A stretch of DNA of 5,784 nt, from contig JAEWEH010000317.1 in NCBI GenBank assembly GCA_023389535.1, positions 1 through 5,784 of the forward strand. Direction: 5' to 3'. A program made the position numbers and the translations under genes. How positions within the stretch are numbered: the first letter of the stretch is position 1; each line of letters opens with the position of its first letter. This document shows positions 1 to 5,537 of the stretch, piece by piece. The notes under the pieces were generated by a model. That model was given only the letters and a program-made list of their open reading frames with translations, ran no database searches and was not told the DNA's origin. The DNA comes from Pseudomonadota bacterium. GTDB lineage: Bacteria; Pseudomonadota; Gammaproteobacteria; Burkholderiales; Burkholderiaceae_B.

Positions 1-282
1 GATGAAGCCTTGTTGGCCGAGCTCGCCGAAACGCACCAGGCTTTCGTCACCCTCGAAGAGGCCGCCATCATGGGCGGCGCCGGCAGCGCCGTGCTGGAAT
101 ACTTCAGCCGCCAGGGCATCTGTCTGCCGGTGTTGCAGCTGGGGCTGCCCGACCGCTTCATCGACCATGGCGACCAGGCAGCCATCTTGAGCGAGCTGGG
201 ATTGGACGGGACGGGCATCGAGCAATCCCTGCGGGAACGCTTTGGCGATCTGCTGCGTCCAATGGTGAAAGGCTGTGCATGA
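1..282 (+). CDS. dxs: 1-deoxy-D-xylulose-5-phosphate synthase, C-terminal part (5' end outside window)
   Basis: Dxs condenses pyruvate and glyceraldehyde 3-phosphate, using thiamine diphosphate, in the first step of the cytoplasmic methylerythritol phosphate route to isoprenoids. The window opens in frame and shows the last 93 codons, ending at TGA 280-282. This is the transketolase C-terminal domain. The visible family signatures are VTLEEAAIMGGAGSAVLEY (about residues 16-34 of the fragment) and VLQLGLPDRFIDHGD (44-58), followed by a usual short helical tail. The full protein is normally about 620 residues, so roughly 85% lies upstream of the window. The thiamine-binding and catalytic N-terminal domains are not visible, so integrity cannot be judged; the visible part has no frameshift. 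The next gene, folE2, is codirectional 131 bases downstream. Recognition rests on the two conserved motifs and is strong. Confidence 0.95.
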   Translation, partial: DEALLAELAETHQAFVTLEEAAIMGGAGSAVLEYFSRQGICLPVLQLGLPDRFIDHGDQAAILSELGLDGTGIEQSLRERFGDLLRPMVKGCA

Positions 283-413
283 TTGCCTTGATTTGCAATT
301 CAGCTTGAATGCCATTAGGGTTACAAGCTCCAGGGCCGTGTGTCTTGCGCGGCGCTACTTTGTCGGTAATCTGGCACCGTCATGCCGGTGGCCGTTGAAC
401 AGGTTGTTAGTCC
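283..413 (+). other. dxs-folE2 intergenic leader with imperfect hairpin
   Basis: This 131-base gap contains no gene. An imperfect inverted repeat lies at 373-393: GGCACCG pairs with CGGTGGCC across a TCATGC loop, with one bulged G at 391. It sits about 20 bases before the folE2 start and has no T-run, so it is not an obvious terminator. No convincing sigma-70 promoter was found; the best pair seen is TTGCGC 345-350 and TAATCT 367-372 with a 16-base spacer, matching only three bases in each hexamer. I saw no AT-rich dyad of the Zur-box kind. Whether folE2 is read from the dxs transcript or its own promoter is open. Confidence 0.35.
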
Positions 414-1229
414 ATGAATATTTTGATTGATTCTGCTGTTGTCATGCCCGACGTGCAGAGCAGCGTCGATACCCGCAGCCTTCCGATCCAGCGGGTCGGT
501 GTGCGCGGGGTGCGTCACCCCATGCTGATCGCCGCGCACGATGCAACGGCACAGCCCACAGTCGCCAATTGGGAACTGACCGTGGCCTTGCCGGCGCACG
601 AAAAAGGCACGCATATGTCCCGCTTCGTGGCGCTGCTGGAACGCTATCGGCGCACGCCCATGACGCCGTCGCTCTTTTGCGACATGGCGGCGGCCATGTT
701 GCCCTTGCTCAATGCAGGGGCGGGCGATATGACGGCCACCTTCCCGTATTTCATGGACAAGCAGGCCCCGGTTTCGGGTGTGTCCAGCCTGATGGACTAC
801 GAAATGACCTGGACCGCGCGTGCGCATGCCGGAGACGGCGCGGATGCGGCGGAGTTCGAACTCGCGGTGCAGGTGCCTTTGACCAGCCTGTGCCCATGTT
901 CCAAGGCGATTTCAGAATACGGCGCCCACAATCAGCGTTCTCATGTCACCGCCCGCATTGTGTTCAGCGATCCGTCGCTGGCCGATCCCGAGGCGCTGAT
1001 ACGCGGTATCGAAGCGCAGGCATCATGTGAACTGTGGGGCTTGCTCAAACGCGCCGACGAAAAGTTCGTCACCGAGCGCGCATACGAAAATCCCAAGTTC
1101 GTCGAGGACCTGGTGCGTGATGTGGCCGTATACGTCCAGGCCCAGGCGGGCGTGCGTCGTTACCAGGTGGCGGCCGAGAATTTCGAATCCATACACAATC
1201 ACTCGGCGTACGCGGTCATCGAAGGCTAG
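414..1229 (+). CDS. folE2: GTP cyclohydrolase FolE2 (type IB GTP cyclohydrolase I)
   Basis: FolE2 converts GTP to 7,8-dihydroneopterin triphosphate, the first committed step of tetrahydrofolate synthesis, in the cytoplasm. The protein has 271 residues, usual for proteobacterial members. Visible family blocks are KGTHMSRF (64-71), the cysteine motif SLCPCSK (158-164, with C160 and C162), the following [10 protein letters not shown] (168-177), and the C-terminal [13 protein letters not shown] (255-267). These contain the conserved Cys, His and Glu residues associated with metal binding and catalysis in the family; exact residue roles are assigned by analogy. The ATG at 414 fits the typical N-terminus MN-L--SA--MPDVQSS, although the ribosome site is weak (AGG at 401-403). 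Type IB enzymes tolerate metals other than zinc and in some bacteria are induced by zinc shortage; no such control element was recognised here. A strong terminator follows about 100 bases after the stop. Confidence 0.95.
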   Translation: MNILIDSAVVMPDVQSSVDTRSLPIQRVGVRGVRHPMLIAAHDATAQPTVANWELTVALPAHEKGTHMSRFVALLERYRRTPMTPSLFCDMAAAMLPLLNAGAGDMTATFPYFMDKQAPVSGVSSLMDYEMTWTARAHAGDGADAAEFELAVQVPLTSLCPCSKAISEYGAHNQRSHVTARIVFSDPSLADPEALIRGIEAQASCELWGLLKRADEKFVTERAYENPKFVEDLVRDVAVYVQAQAGVRRYQVAAENFESIHNHSAYAVIEG

Positions 1230-1327
1230 GCGGGAAGGGCGGGCCGGGCGGCCTGCGGCACCGGCGAAGACCTCATCTCTTGCGTGCGTTCTTGCAAAAG
1301 GCGCACGACGTGCGAGCCGTCAACTAG

Positions 1328-1367
1328 CGCCCCTTGCATCGGAATGGTGCAAGGGGCGGCAATTTTT
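1328..1367 (+). terminator. Rho-independent terminator after folE2
   Basis: A perfect 11-bp stem is formed by CGCCCCTTGCA (1328-1338) and TGCAAGGGGCG (1348-1358). It can extend by a T-G wobble and a C-G pair (1339-1340 with 1346-1347), leaving a GGAAT loop. After GCAA comes a run of five T at 1363-1367. GC-rich stem plus T-run is the classic intrinsic terminator layout on the + strand. It separates folE2 from the downstream LysR gene, which therefore needs its own promoter within 1368-1420. Confidence 0.88.
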
Positions 1368-1372
1368 CCCAA

Positions 1373-1392
1373 TTGGCGAGGCTGGTTGGCGA
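1373..1392 (+). repeat. 7-base direct repeat before the LysR gene
   Basis: TTGGCGA occurs at 1373-1379 and again at 1386-1392, a period of 13 bases. The pair lies between the terminator T-run and the start codon of the LysR gene, so it falls in the only space available for that gene's promoter. It may be a protein-binding element or chance; no good sigma-70 hexamer pair was found around it. Confidence 0.4.
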
Positions 1393-1410
1393 TATCAGGA
1401 TCGATAGCGC

Positions 1411-1416
1411 AGGTGA
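1411..1416 (+). promoter_or_regulatory. Ribosome binding site that fixes the LysR start
   Basis: AGGTGA matches the Shine-Dalgarno core and ends four bases before the ATG at 1421. The in-frame ATG at 1334 lies inside the terminator stem and would add 29 residues foreign to LysR proteins, so the start at 1421 is preferred. Confidence 0.7.
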
Positions 1417-1420
1417 TGCC

Positions 1421-2329
1421 ATGTTGACGTTCAAGCAGATCGAGGCACTTTATTGGGTGGTGGAGCTAGGCGGGTTCGCCAAGGCGGCCGACAAGCTCAA
1501 TACGACGCAATCGGCGATTACGAAACGGATCAAAGAGCTGGAAGCCGATTTCGATATTCAGATCTTCGACCGCAGGTCGAAGAAGGCAGTGATCACCCGG
1601 AAGGGCCGCGAAATTTTCGAGATGGCGGACAGCTTGCTGTCGTTGCGTGATGTCATGCTGATCAGGCTCAAGGGCCATCACACGTTTTCGGGCACGCTGC
1701 GATTGGGAATCACTGAAATCACCGCCATGACGTGGCTGCCTGACCTGATGCGCCAGTTGAAGCTATTCTTCCCACAATTGAAGGTCACACCGATCATCGG
1801 TATGGCGGCCGAGCTGCACAAGAACTTGCTCGAGGCGCGCCTGGACATGGCCTTTTTGCACGGTGACCTACGCAGCCCGTTGCTGGAGGCCGAACCGCTT
1901 GGGGTACTGAAGTTTGCCTGGATGGGCAGCGGCGAGCTGATTTCCAGCGACATGGTCTACACGCCAGAGGACATCTCGAAGATGTTCCTGATTCGACAGG
2001 ATCACGAGTCCGGGCTGAACGGTATCTATGATGAATGGCTGCAGCCACACAGCGCAGAGCATAACCTTTTCACGATCAACAGCTTGCTGGCCATGGCAGG
2101 CTTGACCGTTGCCGGTTTTGGCGTTTCATGCCTGCCATTGGATTATTTCTATAGCCTGGTGCAGCAAAGAAAGCTGATCATCGCCCAAACCACCAAGCCC
2201 ATGCCGCAGTCCCAATACTGTTCGATGTACTTGAAGAACACGAACAGCGCGCTATACCAGGAGATTGCGGCATTGGCACGGGAATGCTGCAACTTTGCCG
2301 TGCCTTATGGCACAGCGGTGGCGACATGA
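1421..2329 (+). CDS. LysR-family transcriptional regulator
   Basis: This is a 302-residue LysR-type DNA-binding regulator, the normal family length. The N-terminal winged helix-turn-helix spans about residues 1-62: [19 protein letters not shown], then [21 protein letters not shown] as the helix-turn-helix (about 20-40), then [18 protein letters not shown] as the wing. A linker helix follows to about 88. The effector-binding domain, a periplasmic-binding-protein fold, runs from about 90 ([19 protein letters not shown]) to 295. Segments such as [14 protein letters not shown] (136-149) and [17 protein letters not shown] (227-243) are typical of this domain. The inducer cannot be read from the sequence. 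The gene is convergent with the amino-acid ABC operon, and its TGA (2327-2329) directly abuts the operon's last stop. LysR genes usually lie divergent from their targets, so control of this operon is inferred from the LysR-type palindrome at 5500-5520 and not proven. Confidence 0.93.
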   Translation: MLTFKQIEALYWVVELGGFAKAADKLNTTQSAITKRIKELEADFDIQIFDRRSKKAVITRKGREIFEMADSLLSLRDVMLIRLKGHHTFSGTLRLGITEITAMTWLPDLMRQLKLFFPQLKVTPIIGMAAELHKNLLEARLDMAFLHGDLRSPLLEAEPLGVLKFAWMGSGELISSDMVYTPEDISKMFLIRQDHESGLNGIYDEWLQPHSAEHNLFTINSLLAMAGLTVAGFGVSCLPLDYFYSLVQQRKLIIAQTTKPMPQSQYCSMYLKNTNSALYQEIAALARECCNFAVPYGTAVAT

Positions 2330-3052
2330 TCAGTGCCTGATATCGGATAGGAATTTGCGCGCCCGATCGGAAGACGGCTGGGTGAAGAACTGGTCAGGAG
2401 GCGCTGTTTCGACGATCTTTCCGGCATCCATGAACCATACGACATCGGCGACGTCCCGGGCAAAGTTCATTTCGTGCGTCACGCACACCATGGTCATCCC
2501 ATCTTTGACCAATGATTTCATCACCTGCAGCACTTCGTTCACCATTTCCGGATCCAGCGCGCTGGTGGGTTCGTCGAAAAGCATGATGCGGGGTTGCATG
2601 GCCAGTGCGCGGGCGATCGCGACACGCTGTTGCTGGCCGCCGGAAAGCTGCCCCGGAAATGCACCGGCTTTGTGAGACAAGCCCACCCGGTCCAGCAGCG
2701 TTGCCGCCGTCTCCTGAGCTTGTTTCTTGTTCATGCGTCCCAGCATCACCGGCGCCATCGTCAGGTTGTCCAGTACGCTCATGTGCGGAAACAGATTGAA
2801 CTGCTGAAATACAAAGCCGATATGGCTGCGTAATTCATCGATCGAGCGGCAAGTATGCACCGGCGTATCATCCACGTAGATCTCGCCCCGTTGAATGGGC
2901 TCAAGGCGATTCACGGTGCGGATCAGGGTGGATTTGCCGGAGCCGGAAGGACCGCACACGACAATGACTTCGCCTTGCTTGACTTGCGCGTTGATATCGT
3001 CAAGCGCCAGGTAATCCCCATACCACTTGCTTACATTCTTGAATTGAATCAT
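2330..3052 (-). CDS. Polar amino-acid ABC transporter ATP-binding protein (GltL/GlnQ family)
   Basis: This is the cytoplasmic ATPase that powers the importer. At 240 residues it matches the family length, and every ABC motif is intact: Walker [10 protein letters not shown] (34-42), Q-loop FQQFNLFPH (82-90), signature LSGGQQQR (136-143), Walker B IMLFDE (156-161) with D-loop SALD (164-167), and switch histidine H193 in VTHEM. NVSKWYG near the start, [22 protein letters not shown] (31-52) and SDRARKFL near the end closely recall E. coli GltL of the glutamate/aspartate system, judged from memory. The substrate is still set by the binding protein. The ATG follows the preceding permease's TAA without any gap; AGGTGA at 3058-3063 lies inside that permease gene, five bases from the start, which suggests translational coupling. 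This is the last gene of the operon, and no terminator was seen after it. Confidence 0.95.
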   Translation of the reverse strand: MIQFKNVSKWYGDYLALDDINAQVKQGEVIVVCGPSGSGKSTLIRTVNRLEPIQRGEIYVDDTPVHTCRSIDELRSHIGFVFQQFNLFPHMSVLDNLTMAPVMLGRMNKKQAQETAATLLDRVGLSHKAGAFPGQLSGGQQQRVAIARALAMQPRIMLFDEPTSALDPEMVNEVLQVMKSLVKDGMTMVCVTHEMNFARDVADVVWFMDAGKIVETAPPDQFFTQPSSDRARKFLSDIRH

Positions 3053-3754
3053 TTAGGTCACCTGAACAACCAGTGTGCGTTTGGTCTGGATGCGATTCTC
3101 GACCAGCTTCACCAAACCGCTGAGGATCAAATTTAGCGTGAAGTACGTAAGCGCCAGCAAGCCGAACACTTCGAACGGCTTGGTCAACAGTATGTTGTTG
3201 ACTTGCGCGGCGGCAAAGGTCAATTCGTGCACGCTGATCACAAAACCCAGCGAGGTTTCCTTCACCGTCGAGATGAACTGACTGAGCATGCTGGGCAGCG
3301 TGTTGTACAAGGCTTGCGGCAGGATGATGCGCCGCATGGTCTGGGTATAGCTCAGGCCCAGCGAACGTCCGGCTTCAAGCTGGCCGGCGGGCAGGGCCTG
3401 GATGCCGCTGCGGATGATCTCGGCCAGATAGGCGCTTTCGTAGATCACCAGGGCCGCAACCATGGTCGTCGCGCCGCCCACCGGCCGATTGATGACGATG
3501 GGCACAAAAAAGTATGCCCAGAAAATAAACATCAGCAGCGGCAGGCCCCTGACGATGTAGACGATGGCGGTACTGGGCCAGTAGAAAATGCGGATGCTGC
3601 TGATGCGGCCCAGTGCAAGCAGGATGCCGAACGGGAAGGCCAGCGCCAGGCTGATCACGGCCAACCCGACGGTCGCCGCCAGGCCGCCCAGTGCGCCGTT
3701 CGGGTACTGGCCCACCAGCAGGAGCAGCCAGTTATTGGAAAGAATCTCCAGCAT
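3053..3754 (-). CDS. Polar amino-acid ABC transporter permease (HisM/GltK family)
   Basis: This inner-membrane channel subunit has 233 residues and several hydrophobic segments, roughly 22-49, 60-88, 96-112 and 195-218, with a further segment likely around 150-185. The cytoplasmic coupling (EAA) loop that contacts the ATPase is clear: SGIQALPAGQLEAGRSLGLS (116-135) continuing to RRIILPQA (141-148). The N-terminal part (about 22-48) is typical of the His/Glu/Gln permease class, and YIVRGLPLLMFIFW (66-79) corresponds to the conserved arginine-glycine/asparagine-proline-leucine patch of the family. It pairs with the other permease, probably as a heterodimer. The start has a G-rich ribosome site (AGGGGGGA, 3757-3764) in the 12-base gap after the upstream gene. 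Its stop TAA touches the ATPase ATG. Positionally it corresponds to gltK; the symbol is withheld because the substrate is unknown. Confidence 0.92.
   Translation of the reverse strand: MLEILSNNWLLLLVGQYPNGALGGLAATVGLAVISLALAFPFGILLALGRISSIRIFYWPSTAIVYIVRGLPLLMFIFWAYFFVPIVINRPVGGATTMVAALVIYESAYLAEIIRSGIQALPAGQLEAGRSLGLSYTQTMRRIILPQALYNTLPSMLSQFISTVKETSLGFVISVHELTFAAAQVNNILLTKPFEVFGLLALTYFTLNLILSGLVKLVENRIQTKRTLVVQVT
3058..3063 (-). promoter_or_regulatory. Ribosome binding site of the ABC ATPase gene, inside the upstream permease gene
   Basis: Read on the minus strand, AGGTGA ends five bases before the ATPase ATG and lies wholly within the last codons of the preceding permease. The permease stop TAA is directly followed by ATG. 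This arrangement favours termination-reinitiation and a fixed subunit ratio. Confidence 0.65.
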
Positions 3755-3766
3755 GTTCCCCCCTGG

Positions 3767-4468
3767 TCAGCGTTTGGCCGCTGCAAGGCGGTGTTTGGAA
3801 ATATAGGCCCCGCCGAACATCAGAAGCAGGGACACAGCCAGATAAAGCACCGTGACGACGGTATAGACCTCGAAGGTCTTGAAGGTTGCGGATTCGATTT
3901 CGCGCCCCGCTCCGGTCAGTTCGATCAGGCCGATCGCCATGGCAAGGCTGGTGTTCTTGAACAGCAGCAGCGTCTGGTTGGTCAATGGCGGGACGGCAAT
4001 GGTGAACGCCTGGGGAAGAATGACTTTACGCATGGAGCGCAGATAGCTCAGACCCAATGAACGCGATGCCTCCATCTGCCCATCCGGGATGGCGCGAATC
4101 GCGCTGCGCAAGTCTTCGGCGACATAGGCGGCCGTCACCAGCCCGATGGCGATCATGGAAAACAGAAATTCGCTTCCCCATTGATTGAGTGTGTCGTTCA
4201 ACGCCATGGGCAGCACCGCCGCGACCCCGAAATACCAAAGCAGGATGTGCACCAGCATCGGCACGTTGCGGTGGAAGGCCACGTACAGCGCAATGACATA
4301 GTTAAGGGGGCGGCGGTTGAGCATACGCAGTATGGCCAGTAAGCTGCCCAGGCTGAACGCCAATAGCCAGGCAAGGACTGTCATCTTGAGGGTCGTCATC
4401 AGACCCCCAAGAATCAGCGCCGGATAGTCGTTGCTGAGCAACGCACCGAAATCTAGTGTGTAGTGCAT
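3767..4468 (-). CDS. Polar amino-acid ABC transporter permease (HisQ/GltJ family)
   Basis: This is the second inner-membrane channel subunit, 233 residues. Hydrophobic segments lie roughly at 17-48, 57-87, 102-118 and 200-221, with a weaker one near 165-185. ALYVAFHRNVPMLVHILLWY (60-79) is the class hallmark and resembles E. coli GltJ. The EAA coupling loop is AIRAIPDGQMEASRSLGLS (123-141) followed by RKVILPQAF (147-155). It is 23 bases downstream of the binding-protein gene and 12 bases upstream of the next permease. AAGGGTGG (4476-4483) is a good ribosome site seven bases before the ATG at 4468. Equal length and matched EAA loops suggest a heterodimer with the downstream permease. No truncation or odd residue was seen. 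Confidence 0.92.
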   Translation of the reverse strand: MHYTLDFGALLSNDYPALILGGLMTTLKMTVLAWLLAFSLGSLLAILRMLNRRPLNYVIALYVAFHRNVPMLVHILLWYFGVAAVLPMALNDTLNQWGSEFLFSMIAIGLVTAAYVAEDLRSAIRAIPDGQMEASRSLGLSYLRSMRKVILPQAFTIAVPPLTNQTLLLFKNTSLAMAIGLIELTGAGREIESATFKTFEVYTVVTVLYLAVSLLLMFGGAYISKHRLAAAKR

Positions 4469-4491
4469 GAAACGACCACCCTTACTTGTGG

Positions 4492-5322
4492 CTATCCCTT
4501 GATTTCTTCAAATTTGAATTCGCGCTTGGTATAGAACTGCGTGTCCTTGCCGAACCACTTGTCGAAGATGGTTTGTGCCTTGCCGGATGTTTCCAGTTGG
4601 GTCATGGTCTTGTTGACTTCCGCCAGCAGTTCCTTTTCGCCCTTGCGTACGCCTATGCCCCAAGGCTCGGTGAACAATGCCTTGTCAACGATTTCCGTCT
4701 TGACGTTGGACTTGTCGGAGTCTTGCTTGAACTTCAGCAGCATGAGTTCGGAACCGACGAAACCGGATACCTTGTTCTGGACTAGCGCCAGATACGAGGT
4801 CGGCGGATCTTTGAACGTGACGGTCGTCACGTCCGGAATGAGCCGCTTTGCACCGGCTTCGGAAGACGAGCCGCTGACGGCGCTGACCCGCTTGCCGGCC
4901 AGGTCGGCGGGTGTCTTGAGCGTGCCGGCATCCGCCGCGCGAATCAGGATCTTCTGCGGGCTTACATAGTCGGCATAGCTATAGTCGATTTGCTTGGCGC
5001 GGTCGGCGGACCAGCCCAGGTTGGCCGCCACAACGTCGACGCGGCCGGCGACCAGCTCGGGTATGCGCGCGGCGACAGAGATCATCTTGACTTCGAGCTT
5101 GACGCCCAGGTGGTCCGCGATTTCCTTGCACAGATCGACTTCGTAGCCGACGACTTCACGCGTCTTCGGATCCTGAAAGCTGAAGGGCTCCGAGGTGCCG
5201 AGGGTGCCGCAGACCAACGTACCGCGGCTCTTGATATCGTCCAGCGCGTTGGCCGATGCGGCGCAGCTGGCGCCCAGCGCCAGCACCATGGCCGTGGCTT
5301 TCAATGTGTCTTTGAGGTTCAT
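4492..5322 (-). CDS. Periplasmic substrate-binding protein of amino-acid ABC transporter (SBP family 3)
   Basis: This protein captures the ligand in the periplasm and delivers it to the two permeases. It has 276 residues. A Sec signal peptide is visible: Lys4/Lys8, a hydrophobic core at 9-18, and a signal peptidase I site ANA|LDD after residue 26. C20 lacks a proper lipobox (G17-A18-S19 precede it), so a soluble protein is likelier than a lipoprotein. Family-3 features include RGTLVCGTLGTSEPFSF (33-49), VVGYEVDLCKEIA (57-69), and the R-x-PEL-x-x-GRVDVVAANLGWSADRA block (86-109). R108 aligns by eye with the arginine that holds the ligand carboxylate. The position of the usual amino-group-binding Asp reads G190-S191-E192, an unusual feature. 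C38 and C65 could form a disulfide. The start is supported by GGAGAG (5327-5332), four bases upstream. It is the first gene of the operon; the exact substrate is unknown. Confidence 0.92.
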   Translation of the reverse strand: MNLKDTLKATAMVLALGASCAASANALDDIKSRGTLVCGTLGTSEPFSFQDPKTREVVGYEVDLCKEIADHLGVKLEVKMISVAARIPELVAGRVDVVAANLGWSADRAKQIDYSYADYVSPQKILIRAADAGTLKTPADLAGKRVSAVSGSSSEAGAKRLIPDVTTVTFKDPPTSYLALVQNKVSGFVGSELMLLKFKQDSDKSNVKTEIVDKALFTEPWGIGVRKGEKELLAEVNKTMTQLETSGKAQTIFDKWFGKDTQFYTKREFKFEEIKG

Positions 5323-5394
5323 GAGTCTCTCCGAAGGTGGGATTGTTATCGATCAGGTGGCTGACAGGACGACGCGATTTCCAGGGCATGTCCG

Positions 5395-5424
5395 ATATTG
5401 TCCTGATGCAGAGCGCAGCATCAA
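5395..5424 (-). promoter_or_regulatory. Alternative promoter candidate for the ABC operon
   Basis: Minus-strand TTGATG (5419-5424) and CAATAT (5395-5400) are separated by 18 bases, matching four and three consensus positions of sigma-70. A start near 5388 would give a leader of about 65 bases but would place the LysR-type palindrome about 120 bases upstream, too far for the classic position. Confidence 0.25.
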
Positions 5425-5450
5425 GACGTGGGTCGCGTGCCGCAATGTGC

Positions 5451-5478
5451 ATCATGCAAAAAGTTTCCCAGATGAAAA
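5451..5478 (-). promoter_or_regulatory. Putative sigma-70 promoter of the ABC operon
   Basis: Minus-strand TTTTCA (5473-5478) and CATGAT (5451-5456) each match four of six consensus bases with a 16-base spacer. Transcription would start near 5444, leaving a leader of about 120 bases. The weak hexamers suit an activator-dependent promoter, and the palindrome centred at 5510 would lie at about -66, the standard LysR recognition position. Confidence 0.4.
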
Positions 5479-5484
5479 AGGGAA
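5465..5484. promoter_or_regulatory. Second dyad overlapping the putative -35 element
   Basis: TTCCC (5465-5469) and GGGAA (5480-5484) form an inverted repeat with a 10-base spacer. Its centre is about 35 bases from the palindrome centre and at about -30 of the predicted start. This is where the activation site of a LysR tetramer would be expected. The arms echo the TTCC/GGAA arms of the main palindrome. Confidence 0.35.
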
Positions 5485-5499
5485 TTAATGTTTGATTTG

Positions 5500-5520
5500 G
5501 ACATTCCTCCAAGGAATGTC
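5500..5520. promoter_or_regulatory. Palindromic operator of LysR T-N11-A type
   Basis: GACATTCCT (5500-5508) and AGGAATGTC (5512-5520) are perfect nine-base inverted arms around a CCA centre. The inner part ATTCC-N5-GGAAT contains T5504-N11-A5516, the LysR box pattern. It lies about 180 bases upstream of the binding-protein start codon. With no T-run beside it, it is better read as an operator than a terminator. Confidence 0.6.
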
Positions 5521-5537
5521 ATGGCTCGCAATGGCTC
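5521..5537. repeat. ATGGCTC direct repeat, 10-base period
   Basis: ATGGCTC occurs at 5521-5527 and 5531-5537, so the copies fall on the same helix face, immediately beside the palindrome. It may be part of the same protein-binding platform or chance. Confidence 0.4.

Noticed and set aside
321..827. 168-codon minus-strand ORF opposite folE2
   Set aside because: It overlaps conserved folE2 sequence and the leader; arginine/histidine-rich composition without a domain indicates a shadow.
1334..1420. N-terminal extension of the LysR protein from ATG 1334
   Set aside because: The start lies in the terminator stem and the 29 added residues do not resemble a LysR N-terminus; ATG 1421 has a good ribosome site and the family-typical start.
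3203..4060. 285-codon plus-strand ORF
   Set aside because: It lies antisense to two clear permease genes and spans their junction; its composition (many H, Q, G, D, R) is that of a shadow frame in GC-rich DNA, with no recognisable domain.
4492..5322. Binding protein as a lipoprotein via C20
   Set aside because: The three residues before C20 are G-A-S, without the Leu/Val/Ile expected at -3, while a clear signal peptidase I site (ANA) follows at residue 26.
4486..5364. Plus-strand ORFs opposite the binding-protein gene
   Set aside because: These are antisense shadows of a well-supported coding frame.
5156..5512. 118-codon minus-strand ORF upstream of the binding-protein gene
   Set aside because: Its 3' part overlaps the start of the binding-protein gene in another frame, and its 5' part covers the palindrome and promoter candidates; no domain or good ribosome site.
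5500..5520. Palindrome as an intrinsic terminator
   Set aside because: There is no T-run after it on either strand, and the stem is only moderately GC-rich; its position upstream of an operon suits an operator better.
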